64,000 nucleotides of DNA from the NCBI RefSeq assembly GCF_003863365.1, contig NZ_RQXT01000016.1, positions 1-64,000 on the forward strand, given 5' to 3'. The translations under genes were made by a program, and so were the position numbers. The stretch's first letter is position 1. Each line of letters begins with the position of its first letter. Origin of the DNA: Mesorhizobium tamadayense. GTDB taxonomy: Bacteria; Pseudomonadota; Alphaproteobacteria; Rhizobiales; Rhizobiaceae. Positions 36,220-44,633 of this stretch are shown here, in pieces. Below the pieces are notes generated by a model. That model was given only the letters and a program-made list of their open reading frames with translations. It did not search any database and was not told the origin of the DNA.

Positions 36220-36558
36220 ATGGAATACCGCCAGATCAGCGAGGACTATTCGGTCTCCGGCCAGATCCAGCCCGAGGACATCGCCGCCATCAGGGACGCC
36301 GGCTTCACAAGCGTGATCTGCAACAGGCCGGACAACGAGCAGCCGGGCCAGCCCTCGGCCGACAGCGTCAAGGCGGCGGCCGAAGCCGCTGGGCTCGCGT
36401 TCCGCTACATCCCGGTGATCAGTGGCCAGATCACCATGGACAATGTCGAGGATCAGGCCGAGGCGCTGGACGAGCTCCAGGGGCCGGTTTTCGCCTATTG
36501 CCGCTCCGGCGCGCGCTGCACCAATCTTTATGGGTTGATCCAGCAGCAGAGGGGCTAA
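36220..36558 (+). CDS. TIGR01244 family protein (beta-lactamase hydrolase-like phosphatase/rhodanese-like)
   Basis: 112 residues from an ATG after GCGAGGAC. It has the compact fold of the Blh/TIGR01244 family: ISEDYSVSGQIQPEDIAAI, then GFTSVICNRPDNE, and the active loop YCRSGARCTN near 98-107, where Cys and Arg form the anion-binding CRSGxR site. In some species this domain is fused to a persulfide dioxygenase-like hydrolase (Blh, sulfide response). Stand-alone versions are of uncertain function (phosphatase or sulfurtransferase). It is preceded by the azt terminator and followed by a 40-bp inverted repeat. Confidence 0.85.
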   Translation: MEYRQISEDYSVSGQIQPEDIAAIRDAGFTSVICNRPDNEQPGQPSADSVKAAAEAAGLAFRYIPVISGQITMDNVEDQAEALDELQGPVFAYCRSGARCTNLYGLIQQQRG

Positions 36559-36607
36559 CAGTTTTTTGGGTTGAAGGCCGTCAATCGCGAATGCTGGCGA
36601 TCCTTCA

Positions 36608-36738
36608 CACCCCCTCTGGCCTACCGGCCATCTCCCCCGCAAGGGGGGAGATCGGATGTCGCGGCCGCTTTCGCCGCCGTCGGTGAAGCTGCAAATCTCC
36701 CCCTTGCGGGGGAGATGGCCGGTAGGCCAGAGGGGGTG
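36608..36738. repeat. Long perfect inverted repeat (family B)
   Basis: Two arms of about 40 bp (36608-36647 and 36699-36738) are practically perfect inverted copies, beginning CACCCCCTCTGGCCTACCGG. Each arm also contains its own small CCCCCGCAAGGGGG hairpin. The central 51 bp contain GGCGGCGAAAGCGGCCGC on the reverse strand. It lies between the phosphatase-like gene and the convergent AsnC gene. Confidence 0.85.
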
Positions 36739-36782
36739 CTGTCCCTCCGACATATCCAGTAAAATCCACTCAGTTGAATGAG

Positions 36783-37250
36783 CTAAATCGGCAGCGCCCC
36801 GGTTTCCTTCAGCGTCTCCAGCACAATCGCGGTCTTCACATGCTGCACGGATTCATGCGGCAGGAGCACGCCGTTGACGAATTCCGACAATGATTTGAGA
36901 TCGGGCGTCACCACCTTCAGGATGTAATCCATCTCGCCGGTCAGCGCATGCGCCTCCTGCACCTCGGGCAGGCGGGCCACCAGCTCGCCGAAGCGGCGGG
37001 CGTTGTCGCGGTTATGCGTGGCTAAAGTCACCGAGATGACGTTGACCAGCGAGAAGCCCAGCCGATCGCGGTCGAGCACAGCGCGATAGCCCTTGATGTA
37101 GCCGTCTTCCTCCAGCCGCTGGCGGCGGCGCGAGCATTGCGAGCCCGACAGGTTCACCCGCTCCGAAAGATCGTTGTTGGTGAGCCGCGCATCGCCCTGC
37201 AACAGAGCCAGTATCTTGCGGTCAAATTGATCGAGGCGCGCATCATCCAT
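36783..37250 (-). CDS. Lrp/AsnC family transcriptional regulator
   Basis: 155 residues from the ATG at 37250, chosen for its perfect GGAGG seven bases upstream. The N-terminal helix-turn-helix (about 5-60) includes LDQFDRKILALLQGDARLTNNDLSERVNLSGSQCSRRRQRLE. The C-terminal RAM effector domain includes TGEMDYILKVVTPD. It is divergent from hpd with a 138-bp spacer, so it is probably the specific regulator of tyrosine/phenylalanine catabolism here, responding to an aromatic amino acid or keto acid. Confidence 0.93.
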   Translation of the reverse strand: MDDARLDQFDRKILALLQGDARLTNNDLSERVNLSGSQCSRRRQRLEEDGYIKGYRAVLDRDRLGFSLVNVISVTLATHNRDNARRFGELVARLPEVQEAHALTGEMDYILKVVTPDLKSLSEFVNGVLLPHESVQHVKTAIVLETLKETGALPI

Positions 37251-37264
37251 GGATTTTCCTCCAA

Positions 37265-37285
37265 TCATGCACAATCCACGCATAT
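37265..37285. promoter_or_regulatory. Possible AsnC-type operator before hpd
   Basis: CATGCACAATCCACGCATATG contains ATGC and GCAT arms 9 bp apart, next to AT-rich sequence in the divergent spacer. Lrp/AsnC proteins favour such loose palindromes. Evidence is positional and weak. Confidence 0.3.
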
Positions 37286-37388
37286 GAAGAGCATTTCAAG
37301 CGTTTAAATGCAAGCACCGTGCGGCCGCTTCGCGCTATCATCTGTGAAGTTGGCCAAGTCCGGCCGCAACAGCTTTCGGAGGATTGCC

Positions 37389-38504
37389 ATGGGCCCCTTC
37401 CCGCACGACGCCCCGCCCGCCAAGATCAGCAAGGCGAACCCCGCCGGCACCGATGGTTTCGAGTTCGTCGAGTTCGCGCATTCGGAGCCGGCAAAGCTCG
37501 CCGAGCTCTTCACCCGCATGGGCTATGTGGCGGTGGCCAAGCACCGCACAAAGGACATCACCGTCTGGCGCCAAGGCGATATCAACTATGTCGTCAATGC
37601 CGAGCCCGGTTCGCATGCGATGAAGTTCGTCGAAAAGCACGGCCCTTGCGCCGCCTCAATGGCCTGGCGCGTGGTCGATGCCAAGCACGCTTTCGACCAT
37701 GCCGTGTCGAAAGGCGCCACGCCTTATGAAGGCAAGGACAAGGCGCTCGACGTGTCGGCCATCGTCGGCATCGGCGGCTCGCTGCTCTATTTCATCGAGG
37801 CCTATGGCGAGAACGGCTCGGCCTATGACGCCGAGTTCGAATGGCTGGGCGAGCGCGATCCCAAGCCTGAAGGCGTCGGCTTCTATTACCTCGACCACCT
37901 CACGCACAATGTCTATCGCGGCAATATGGACAAATGGTGGGATTTCTATCGCGACCTGTTCGGCTTCAAGCAGATCCATTTCTTCGACATCGACGGCAGG
38001 ATCACCGGGCTGGTCAGCCGGGCGATTACCTCGCCCTGCGGCAAGATCCGCATTCCGCTCAACGAGTCCAAGGACGAGACCAGCCAGATCGCCGAGTATC
38101 TGAAGAAATACAATGGCGAAGGCATCCAGCACATCGCAGTCGGCACCGACGCGATCTACGACGCCACCGACAAGCTCGCAGCCAACGGGCTGAAATTCAT
38201 GCCCGGCCCGCCCGACACCTACTACGAGATGTCGCGCGAGCGCGTACACGGCCATGACGAGCCGATCGAGCGGATGAAGAAGCACGGCATCCTGATCGAC
38301 GGCGAAGGCGTCGTCGACGGCGGAACGACCAAGATCCTGCTGCAGATCTTCTCCAAAACCGTGATCGGGCCGATCTTCTTCGAGTTCATCCAGAGGAAGG
38401 GCGACGAAGGCTTTGGCGAGGGCAATTTCCGCGCCCTGTTCGAGTCGATCGAGCAGGACCAGATCAAGCGCGGCGTGCTGAAGGTTGGCGGCAAGGCGGC
38501 GTAG
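37389..38504 (+). CDS. hpd: 4-hydroxyphenylpyruvate dioxygenase
   Basis: 371 residues from the ATG with GGAGG at good distance (the frame opens earlier without support). The two-domain vicinal-oxygen-chelate fold shows the iron ligands: His in YLDHLTHNV near 170, His in IQHIAVGTD near 248 and Glu in GPIFFEFIQRKG near 330. It converts 4-hydroxyphenylpyruvate to homogentisate with O2, feeding HmgA encoded 2.5 kb away. The divergent AsnC gene probably controls it. Confidence 0.96.
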   Translation: MGPFPHDAPPAKISKANPAGTDGFEFVEFAHSEPAKLAELFTRMGYVAVAKHRTKDITVWRQGDINYVVNAEPGSHAMKFVEKHGPCAASMAWRVVDAKHAFDHAVSKGATPYEGKDKALDVSAIVGIGGSLLYFIEAYGENGSAYDAEFEWLGERDPKPEGVGFYYLDHLTHNVYRGNMDKWWDFYRDLFGFKQIHFFDIDGRITGLVSRAITSPCGKIRIPLNESKDETSQIAEYLKKYNGEGIQHIAVGTDAIYDATDKLAANGLKFMPGPPDTYYEMSRERVHGHDEPIERMKKHGILIDGEGVVDGGTTKILLQIFSKTVIGPIFFEFIQRKGDEGFGEGNFRALFESIEQDQIKRGVLKVGGKAA

Positions 38505-38511
38505 CGCCAAG

Positions 38512-38639
38512 GGCAAGTGGATTGCGGACGACTTTGATGAACTCGGCCCTGAATGGGACGAGTACGTGAAATGACGGTCGGCCTGACTATCCTGACATCA
38601 GATCCGCATTTTGCCCGATACGAGGTCGCGTTGGCCTGA
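38512..38639 (+). pseudogene. Wreck of a type II toxin-antitoxin pair (antitoxin tail plus PIN-toxin end)
   Basis: Directly after hpd, one frame reads GKWIADDFDELGPEWDEYVK then stop (38512-38574), resembling the acidic C-terminus of Phd/AbrB-type antitoxins. An ATGA overlap starts MTVGLTILTSDPHFARYEVA and ends after two more residues (38571-38639). Its core LTILTSDPHFARY resembles the last strand-helix of PIN-domain (VapC) toxins. The arrangement suggests a VapBC operon that lost the antitoxin N-terminus and most of the toxin. The identification rests on short motifs. Confidence 0.5.
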
Positions 38640-38655
38640 CAGCCATGCGATCGAG

Positions 38656-38979
38656 CTATTTTTGGAGGCCGGCGGCCTTGCGCAGAACGTCGTTGATGCG
38701 GCTCTGCCAGCCGGGTCCGCCGGCGCGGAAGCGAGCGATCACGTCACTATCGAGACGCAGCGTCACCTGCTGCTTCGGATTTTCGAGCGCCGGGCGGCCG
38801 CGCGAGCGGCGGATGCTCTCGGCAAGGTCAGGGAAGACCTCGGTGAAGGGTCGGGCTTGGGCAATCTGCTCATCGGTGGCCTCCGGGCTGTCGACAGCAT
38901 CCCAGTCCGCTCTGGTGAAGCCCTTGCCTGGCGTGAACTCCTTATCGGGCTTGGTGATGTTGAGTTTCTTCGCTGTCAT
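38656..38979 (-). CDS. brnA: BrnA family antitoxin
   Basis: 107 residues. The C-terminal half has the BrnA DNA-binding pattern: GRPALENPKQQVTLRLDSDV followed by IARFRAGGPGWQSRINDVLRKAA, a ribbon-helix-helix. The N-terminal half (DSPEATDEQIAQARPFTEVFPDLAESIRR) is the toxin-neutralising part. BrnA binds BrnT and represses the pair's promoter. The start overlaps the toxin stop by 4 bp, giving the toxin-first order typical of brnTA. Confidence 0.9.
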   Translation of the reverse strand: MTAKKLNITKPDKEFTPGKGFTRADWDAVDSPEATDEQIAQARPFTEVFPDLAESIRRSRGRPALENPKQQVTLRLDSDVIARFRAGGPGWQSRINDVLRKAAGLQK

Positions 38980-39221
38980 CGGATATTCCTTTCTTTCCCG
39001 CTAGCACGCCGCATGGAAATAATGGAAATGGCCTCGTTTCCGAGGCGGGAGAAGACCACCCTAACCGCAACGCCGCCAATGTTGCCGATCGCCATGAAGC
39101 GCTTGCCACGCGCCGGCAAGATGGTGGCGACATAGAAGAAATCCATTTCGAGATCTACAAAGTCCGTTCCGTGTTTCGAGACGTTCGCCTGCCGCTTGAT
39201 CTCTTCCCAAACGATCTTCAT
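38976..39221 (-). CDS. brnT: BrnT family ribonuclease toxin
   Basis: 81 residues, slightly short for BrnT. Family marks are the start IVWEEIKRQANVSKHGTDFVD, the central RFMAIGNIGGVAVRVVFSR and the ending ISIISMRRASGKERNIR, which carries the basic residues needed for RNA cleavage in the RelE-like fold. It should degrade RNA and arrest growth when BrnA is lost. Upstream direct repeats look like the operator. Confidence 0.88.
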   Translation of the reverse strand: MKIVWEEIKRQANVSKHGTDFVDLEMDFFYVATILPARGKRFMAIGNIGGVAVRVVFSRLGNEAISIISMRRASGKERNIR

Positions 39222-39231
39222 CGGAATTTAT

Positions 39232-39276
39232 GTACCTACAATAATTAAGTCAATAATTTTCGTAACTACGATAATT
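39232..39276 (-). promoter_or_regulatory. brnTA promoter/operator with two direct repeats
   Basis: GTACCTACAATAATT (39232-39246) and GTAACTACGATAATT (39262-39276) are 15-bp direct repeats with two mismatches, 30 bp apart, in an AT-rich patch immediately upstream of brnT. Autoregulation by BrnA through such sites is expected. Confidence 0.55.
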
Positions 39277-39296
39277 CCTGAGGCATTCTCGCTCAT

Positions 39297-39833
39297 TCAC
39301 AGCCCCAGCCGCTCGACCTCGTCCTTCCTCAGCTTGCTGTCGTAGTCGAGCAAAAACTCATCCAACTGCGGCGGCGGAGCGGAAGTGCCGGAGAGCATCG
39401 CGTGCACCTGGCCTCGGTGATGGATGTCGTGCAGGAAGACGTGGGCGAGGAGATCGCCGATCCTTTCCGGGATTAGGCCGTCCCCGCGCCGGTCGGTGAT
39501 GACGCGGCGGTTGAGATCGGCGTCTGTCAGGCTATCGCAGAAGGCGATCAGCTTGCGGTCAAAGTCGGCCTGCGCCGCTGCCAGGCTTGCCGCATCGTCG
39601 AACGGCACGAAGTCGTCGTAGGCGGCGGCGCCGACGCCCCCCTCCGTCAGGAAATCGAGATAGAGATGGTCGACCGCGAGAATGTGGTTGAGCGTTTCCC
39701 TGATCGAGGGAAAGAAGCTGGTTCGCTCGGCCTCGAACTCGCCGGGCTGAAGTGCCAGCACAGCACGATAGAGCCGATCGTTCGACCAAAGACTGTTGCG
39801 CGCCATGCGGCGCAGATGCTCGAGCAGGGTCAC
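39297..39833 (-). CDS. DinB family protein, possible maleylacetoacetate isomerase replacement
   Basis: 178 residues from a GTG start. This is a four-helix DinB/YfiT-type bundle. Three candidate metal-binding histidines lie in ETLNHILAVDH (about 48-55) and in HVFLHDIHHRGQVHAML (about 130-147), the usual DinB triad. It lies 16 bp after the fumarylacetoacetase-family gene and appears to be the last gene of the hmgA operon. The DinB fold also includes the thiol-dependent maleylpyruvate isomerases, and no glutathione-transferase-type maleylacetoacetate isomerase gene is in the window, so isomerisation of maleylacetoacetate is a reasonable guess. It is not established. Confidence 0.85.
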   Translation of the reverse strand: MTLLEHLRRMARNSLWSNDRLYRAVLALQPGEFEAERTSFFPSIRETLNHILAVDHLYLDFLTEGGVGAAAYDDFVPFDDAASLAAAQADFDRKLIAFCDSLTDADLNRRVITDRRGDGLIPERIGDLLAHVFLHDIHHRGQVHAMLSGTSAPPPQLDEFLLDYDSKLRKDEVERLGL

Positions 39834-39849
39834 CGTTCGGGCTCTTCCC

Positions 39850-40863
39850 TCACCCCTCGTATTTCTCGACCTTCTGCTCGATGGCGCCGAAGATCGAATG
39901 GCCGGTCTTGTCCTTCATCTCAATGCGCACCGTATCGCCGAAATGCAGGAAGGGCGTCTTCGGCTCGCCGGCCTCGATGGTCTCGATCATGCGCAGCTCG
40001 GCGATGCAGGAATAGCCGGCGCCGCCGGCCGCCACCGGCTTGCCTGGTCCGCCGCCCAGCTTGTTGGAGACGGTGCCCGAGCCGATGATGGTGCCGGCTG
40101 CAAGCGGCCTGGTCTTGGCGGCATGCACGATCAACGCCGGGAAATCGAAGGTCATGTCGATGCCGGCATCGGCGCGGCCGAACGGCTTGCCGTTGAGGTC
40201 GACCAGCAGCGCGAGGTTGACCTTGCCGCCGTCCCAGGCCTCACCCAACTCGTCGGGCGTCACCGCGACCGGCGAGAAGGCGGAAGACGGCTTCGACTGG
40301 AAGAAGCCGAAGCCTTTCGCTAGTTCCGGCCCGGTGATGGCGCGCAACGTCACGTCGTTGACTAGCATGACGAGGCGGATCGCCTCTCTCGCCTTGTCCA
40401 GCCCGGCGCCCATCGGCACGTCGTCGACGATGACGGCAACCTCGGCCTCCATGTCGATGCCGAAGGCTTCGTCCGCCATACGGATCGGTTCGCGCGGCGG
40501 AATGAAGGAATCCGAGCCGCCCTGGTAGATCAGCGGATCGGTCCAGAAGCTTGCCGGCATCTCGGCGCCGCGCGCCTTCCGCACCAGCTCGACATGGTTC
40601 ACATAGGCCGAGCCGTCCGCCCATTGATAGGCGCGCGGCAAAGGCGAATGGGCGTCGTGTTCATGAAAGCGCGCCGAAGGCACGGCGTTGGTCTCCAGCG
40701 ATTCCGCTATTGTTGCGAGATGCGGCGCGATCCGCCGCCAGTCGTCGAGCGCCGCCTGCAGCGTCGGCACCAGGAAGGAGGCGTCGGTGAACCGCGTCAG
40801 ATCGCGCGAAACCACGACCAGCTTTCCGTCGCGCGTCCCGTTCTTCAATGTGGCAAGCTTCAT
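39850..40863 (-). CDS. Fumarylacetoacetate hydrolase family protein
   Basis: 337 residues from the ATG at 40863, preceded by GAGGAAA. The FAH-fold metal site is visible: an Asp/Glu pair in FGIDMEAEVAVIVDDVPMG near 145-163, and a downstream GTGTVSNK..G-like stretch (TIIGSGTVSNKLGGGPGKP near 250-270). It should hydrolyse fumarylacetoacetate to fumarate and acetoacetate, the last step of tyrosine breakdown, given its place 104 bp after hmgA. Family members also act on related diketones, so the name is by context. Confidence 0.88.
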   Translation of the reverse strand: MKLATLKNGTRDGKLVVVSRDLTRFTDASFLVPTLQAALDDWRRIAPHLATIAESLETNAVPSARFHEHDAHSPLPRAYQWADGSAYVNHVELVRKARGAEMPASFWTDPLIYQGGSDSFIPPREPIRMADEAFGIDMEAEVAVIVDDVPMGAGLDKAREAIRLVMLVNDVTLRAITGPELAKGFGFFQSKPSSAFSPVAVTPDELGEAWDGGKVNLALLVDLNGKPFGRADAGIDMTFDFPALIVHAAKTRPLAAGTIIGSGTVSNKLGGGPGKPVAAGGAGYSCIAELRMIETIEAGEPKTPFLHFGDTVRIEMKDKTGHSIFGAIEQKVEKYEG

Positions 40864-40967
40864 GCGGTTTCCTCTCCTCACGCGGTCTTGTGCCGCTGGT
40901 CCACAACAAGGCCCCGGCAGGCGAACGTCAAGTCACCCGCTCGGTTTTCCTGACCGTAAACGGGCAA

Positions 40968-42281
40968 TCAGGACCAGTCGCCTTCCGGCGTGCCGTTAAA
41001 ACGCTTCTTCAGGTCGGCCCAGCAGTCGATGTAGTTCTCCTGCAAAGTGTCGAGTTCGGCGGCGTAGCGCGTCAGCATCTGCGGAAAGCGCGTCTCGAAC
41101 ATGAAGGCCATGGTGTTGTCGAGCTTGACCGGCTTCAGATCGGCGCGCGTCGCCTTCTCGAAGCCGGAAGCGTCCGGTCCATGCGCCAGCATCTGGTTGT
41201 GCAGGCTGATGCCGCCCGGAACAAAGCCTTCCTCCTTGGCGTCGTACTGGCCGTGGATCAGGCCCATGAACTCACTCATGATGTTGCGGTGGTACCAGGG
41301 CGGACGGAACGTGTTCTCCGCCACCAGCCAGCGCGGCGGGAAGATGACGAAGTCGACATTGGCCGTGCCCTCCTCGCCGCTCGGCGCCGTCAGCACCGTG
41401 AAGATCGACGGATCGGGATGGTCGAACAGGATTGCGCCGACCGGCGAAAACGTAGCCAGATCATACTTGTAGGGCGCGTAATTGCCGTGCCAGGCGACCA
41501 CGTCGAGCGGCGAATGGCCGAGTTCGGTGGCATGGAAAGTGCCGCACCATTTGACGATCAGCCGGCACGGCGTTTCCTTGTCCTCGAACCAGGCACAGGG
41601 CGTCTTGAAGTCGCGCGGGTTGGCCAGGCAGTTGGCGCCGATCGGGCCGCGATCCGGCATGGTGAACTTGGCGCCATAGTTCTCGCAGACATAGCCGCGC
41701 GCTTCCTTGTCGGCGAGCTCGACCTTGAACACAAGGCCGCGCGGCAGCACGGCGATCTCGCCGGGCCTCAGCTCGATCACGCCCATCTCGGTGACGAAGC
41801 GCAACGCGCCGACCTGCGGCACGATCATCAGCTCGCCGTCGGCATTGAAGAAGTGGTCGTCCACCATCGAGCGGTTGGCGACATAGACATGCGCCGCCAT
41901 GCCGGACTGGCCGAGCGCGTCGCCGGCCGTGGTCATGGTGCGCATGCCGGAGATGAAATCGGTCGGCTCGCTGGGCATCGGCACCGGGCTCCAGCGATAC
42001 TGACCGAGCGCCAGCTCATGGTCGCCGAGGTTCGGCGCCGTCTTCCACGTGGGATAGCTCACCGCCTTGAAGCGCCCGGTATGCCTGACGCTCGGGCGGA
42101 TGCGGTAGAGCCAGGAGCGCTCATTGGTGCCGCGCGGCGCGGTGAAGGGCGAGCCCGAAAGCTGCTCGGCATAGAGGCCGTAGGCCGGCCGCTGCGGCGA
42201 GTTGCGCCCCTGCGGCAGCGAGCCGGGCAGCGTCTCGGTCTCGAAGTCGTTGCCGAAACCCGGCATGTAGGAAAAGGCCAT
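40968..42281 (-). CDS. hmgA: Homogentisate 1,2-dioxygenase
   Basis: 437 residues from the ATG at 42281 (GGAGGAAACG before it). The beginning [20 protein letters not shown] and the iron-binding region [20 protein letters not shown], with the His/Glu/His triad, are diagnostic. It opens the homogentisate ring to 4-maleylacetoacetate. It is the first gene of the leftward hmgA-fah-dinB unit and is divergent from a MarR regulator, which probably controls it. Confidence 0.96.
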   Translation of the reverse strand: MAFSYMPGFGNDFETETLPGSLPQGRNSPQRPAYGLYAEQLSGSPFTAPRGTNERSWLYRIRPSVRHTGRFKAVSYPTWKTAPNLGDHELALGQYRWSPVPMPSEPTDFISGMRTMTTAGDALGQSGMAAHVYVANRSMVDDHFFNADGELMIVPQVGALRFVTEMGVIELRPGEIAVLPRGLVFKVELADKEARGYVCENYGAKFTMPDRGPIGANCLANPRDFKTPCAWFEDKETPCRLIVKWCGTFHATELGHSPLDVVAWHGNYAPYKYDLATFSPVGAILFDHPDPSIFTVLTAPSGEEGTANVDFVIFPPRWLVAENTFRPPWYHRNIMSEFMGLIHGQYDAKEEGFVPGGISLHNQMLAHGPDASGFEKATRADLKPVKLDNTMAFMFETRFPQMLTRYAAELDTLQENYIDCWADLKKRFNGTPEGDWS

Positions 42282-42380
42282 CGTTTCCTCCTGGCGCCAA
42301 GACGAGCGGCGCTCTTTTCGTCCCGAAGCGTCCACTGCGCGCCCACGAGAACACGCGGCGCTTTGGGAATTGACCAAACT

Positions 42381-42410
42381 GGTTTCATTTGTAACCATTG
42401 AAAATGTAAC
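42381..42410. promoter_or_regulatory. Candidate MarR operators between hmgA and its regulator
   Basis: GGTTTCATTTGTAACC (42381-42396) is a loose palindrome with perfect GGTT/AACC arms, and AAAATGTAAC (42401-42410) repeats its right half 10 bp on. The spacing equals one helical turn. The sites cover the probable hmgA promoter, as expected for a homogentisate-responsive MarR repressor. Confidence 0.45.
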
Positions 42411-42422
42411 TATCAACCGCTG

Positions 42423-42923
42423 ATGGCCGGGGCGAAAACCATGGAACCGGAAGTCCTGGAGCTCGAAAACTTCTTGCCGTACCGGCTCTACCGTCTCGCC
42501 GATGCCGTCAGCCGCGAGTTCTCGAAAATCTACAAGGAGCGTCACGGCCTGACGCGACCGGAATGGCGCACGCTTTCCGGATTGGGCCAGCGCGGCACGA
42601 TGACCGCCACCGAGCTCGGCGAGCAGTCGGCCATGCACAAGACCAAGGTGTCGCGCGCTGTGGCCGAGCTGGAGCGCCGGCGCTGGCTGACTCGCACGCC
42701 CGACGAAAACGACCGCCGGGTCGAGCATCTGACGCTGACCAAGGCAGGGCTAGCCGCCTATCGCGAGATGGTGCCGTTGGCGAAGGCTTTCGAGAGCGGG
42801 TTGCTGGCGAAGCTTGGCGCGGCGGAGCGGGCGGCGATCGCGGAAGTATTGGCCGCACTCGAGGCCAGTCTGGCTTCAAGCAAGGGTCAAGGCCAGTCGC
42901 TCCGAACGATTGGGGTTGTGTGA
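42423..42923 (+). CDS. MarR family transcriptional regulator of the homogentisate operon
   Basis: 166 residues. A second ATG at 42441 is a possible start. The winged helix-turn-helix domain is plain: [65 protein letters not shown] (about residues 42-105). An N-terminal dimerisation helix begins [20 protein letters not shown], and this arrangement resembles HpaR/HmgR-type regulators. Divergence from hmgA suggests it represses homogentisate breakdown until homogentisate or a keto acid binds. Confidence 0.88.
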   Translation: MAGAKTMEPEVLELENFLPYRLYRLADAVSREFSKIYKERHGLTRPEWRTLSGLGQRGTMTATELGEQSAMHKTKVSRAVAELERRRWLTRTPDENDRRVEHLTLTKAGLAAYREMVPLAKAFESGLLAKLGAAERAAIAEVLAALEASLASSKGQGQSLRTIGVV

Positions 42924-43035
42924 TGGCTCCGTGCCCAGTCTAAGCTCGGAATTTCCTCGGTCGTGATTTTGGTGGTCGACCGGTCTATAGTTATTGCCGC
43001 GTCGGCGGGAGGACTACATCGACGGGAGGACTATC

Positions 43036-43542
43036 ATGCGCATTCGCACATTGACTCTCCTGACGACGCTGCTTGCAGTCACCTGCGTGTCCGCAAACGC
43101 CCAGCAGGTAAAGCCGACGTCAATCGAGGTGTTCCCTTTCGAATTGGAAGACAAGAGCGCCGGGGCGGGGATAATTCCTCCGGATGAGCACGACAGGCGC
43201 TATCTGTCCGAGTCGGCACAAGTCGCGAAGGACATGCTCTCCCAATCCGGTCGTTTTGCGGTAATTGATGAGCCAGCCGGGAATGTGCAGTCGGCTGCGC
43301 CGCATGGACTGCGCAACTGCGGGGGCTGCGAAGGTAAGATTGCGAGGCAACACGGCGCGTCTCTTGCCCTGCTTGGCGTCGTAACGCGCGTCAACCGAAC
43401 AGAGCATACCATGTTCATTCGCATCCTCGACGCCGAGACCGGAAAACCTGTTTCGCAAGGCTTTTCCGATCTTCGCATGGGTGCGAACTACGCTTGGCCC
43501 CGCTCGGCGAAATGGCTGATGACAAACAGAATTCTGCGCTGA
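43036..43542 (+). CDS. Secreted DUF2380-like protein
   Basis: 168 residues with a signal peptide (MRIRTLTLLTTLLAVTCVSA, cleavage after SANA). The mature part shows SIEVFPFELEDKSAGAG, a SGRFAVID strand, a CxxC-containing NCGGCEGKIARQHGA loop and LALLGVVTRVNRTEHTMFIRILDAETGK. This pattern matches small periplasmic DUF2380/DUF3280 proteins of unknown role, sometimes found near quinoprotein dehydrogenases. The ribosome site is duplicated upstream (see findings). It is convergent with tdh with no spacer at all. Confidence 0.75.
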   Translation: MRIRTLTLLTTLLAVTCVSANAQQVKPTSIEVFPFELEDKSAGAGIIPPDEHDRRYLSESAQVAKDMLSQSGRFAVIDEPAGNVQSAAPHGLRNCGGCEGKIARQHGASLALLGVVTRVNRTEHTMFIRILDAETGKPVSQGFSDLRMGANYAWPRSAKWLMTNRILR

Positions 43543-44577
43543 CTACCAATCCATCATCACCTTGCCGGAACTGCCGCTCCGCATCGCATCGAAACCAATC
43601 TGGAAATCGTCGATGCCGATGCGGTGGGTGATCAGGCCCGAAACATCGAGCGGGCCCTGCACGAGCGCGATCATCTTGTACCAGGTCTCGAACATCTCGC
43701 GGCCGTAGATGCCCTTCAGGTGCAGCATCTTGAAGATGACCTTGTTCCAGTCGATCTCGAAGCCGGTCGGCGCGATGCCCAGAATGGCGATCTTGCCGCC
43801 ATTGTTCATGGTGTCGATCATGTCGCGGAAGGCGGGTGCTGCGCCCGACATCTCTAGCCCGACGTCAAAACCCTCGGTCATGCCGATCGAAGGCATCACG
43901 TCGCACAGCTTCTCCTTCGAGGCGTCGACGACATGCTGGACGCCGAGCTTGCGCGCCAGCTCCAGCCGGACTGGATTGATATCGGTGATGACGACTTTCC
44001 GCGCGCCGACGCATTGCGCCACCAGCGCGCCCATGATGCCGATCGGCCCGGCGCCGGTGACCAGCACGTCCTCGCCGACGAGATCGAAGGACAAGGCGGT
44101 GTGAACGGCATTGCCTAATGGATCGAAAATGGCGGCGATCTCGTCCGGCACGTCGTCGGGGATCGGCACGACATTATGCTGCGGGATCGCCAGGTATTCG
44201 CCGAAGGCGCCTGGACGGTTGACGCCGACGCCGAGCGTGTTGCGGCAAAGATGGCCTCGCCCGGCGCGGCAGTTGCGGCAGTGTCCGCAGACGATGTGGC
44301 CCTCGCCGGAGACCCGCTGGCCGACTTTGTATTCGGTGACCGCGGCGCCGAAATCGGCGACGGTGCCGACGAATTCGTGGCCCGTCACCATCGGCACCGG
44401 CACCGTCTTCTGCGCCCACTGGTCCCAATTGTAGATGTGGACGTCCGTGCCGCAGATGGCGGTCTTCCTGACCTTGATCAACACGTCGTTGGGGCCGATC
44501 TCCGGCACCGGCACCTCCTCCATCCAGATGCCCGGCTCGGCCTTGGCCTTAACCAGCGCCTTCATCATGTTGGACAT
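43543..44577 (-). CDS. tdh: L-threonine 3-dehydrogenase
   Basis: 344 residues, a zinc-containing medium-chain dehydrogenase. The catalytic zinc site is in [11 protein letters not shown] near 40-48 and GHEF near 67. The structural zinc cysteines lie in [15 protein letters not shown] near 97-111. An NAD fold follows from about 170 ([16 protein letters not shown]). It oxidises threonine to 2-amino-3-ketobutyrate, the substrate of Kbl encoded just upstream (56-bp gap). Confidence 0.96.
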   Translation of the reverse strand: MSNMMKALVKAKAEPGIWMEEVPVPEIGPNDVLIKVRKTAICGTDVHIYNWDQWAQKTVPVPMVTGHEFVGTVADFGAAVTEYKVGQRVSGEGHIVCGHCRNCRAGRGHLCRNTLGVGVNRPGAFGEYLAIPQHNVVPIPDDVPDEIAAIFDPLGNAVHTALSFDLVGEDVLVTGAGPIGIMGALVAQCVGARKVVITDINPVRLELARKLGVQHVVDASKEKLCDVMPSIGMTEGFDVGLEMSGAAPAFRDMIDTMNNGGKIAILGIAPTGFEIDWNKVIFKMLHLKGIYGREMFETWYKMIALVQGPLDVSGLITHRIGIDDFQIGFDAMRSGSSGKVMMDW

Positions 44578-44633
44578 CAGGATCTCCTAGCGCTGTGGAG
44601 GCTTGCGTTCTTGTAGAGTAGAGGCATCTGCAA

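Noticed and set aside
36559..36782. CRISPR array suggested by repeated GC words
   Set aside because: There are only two inverted arms. No direct repeats with regular spacers and no cas genes exist in the window.
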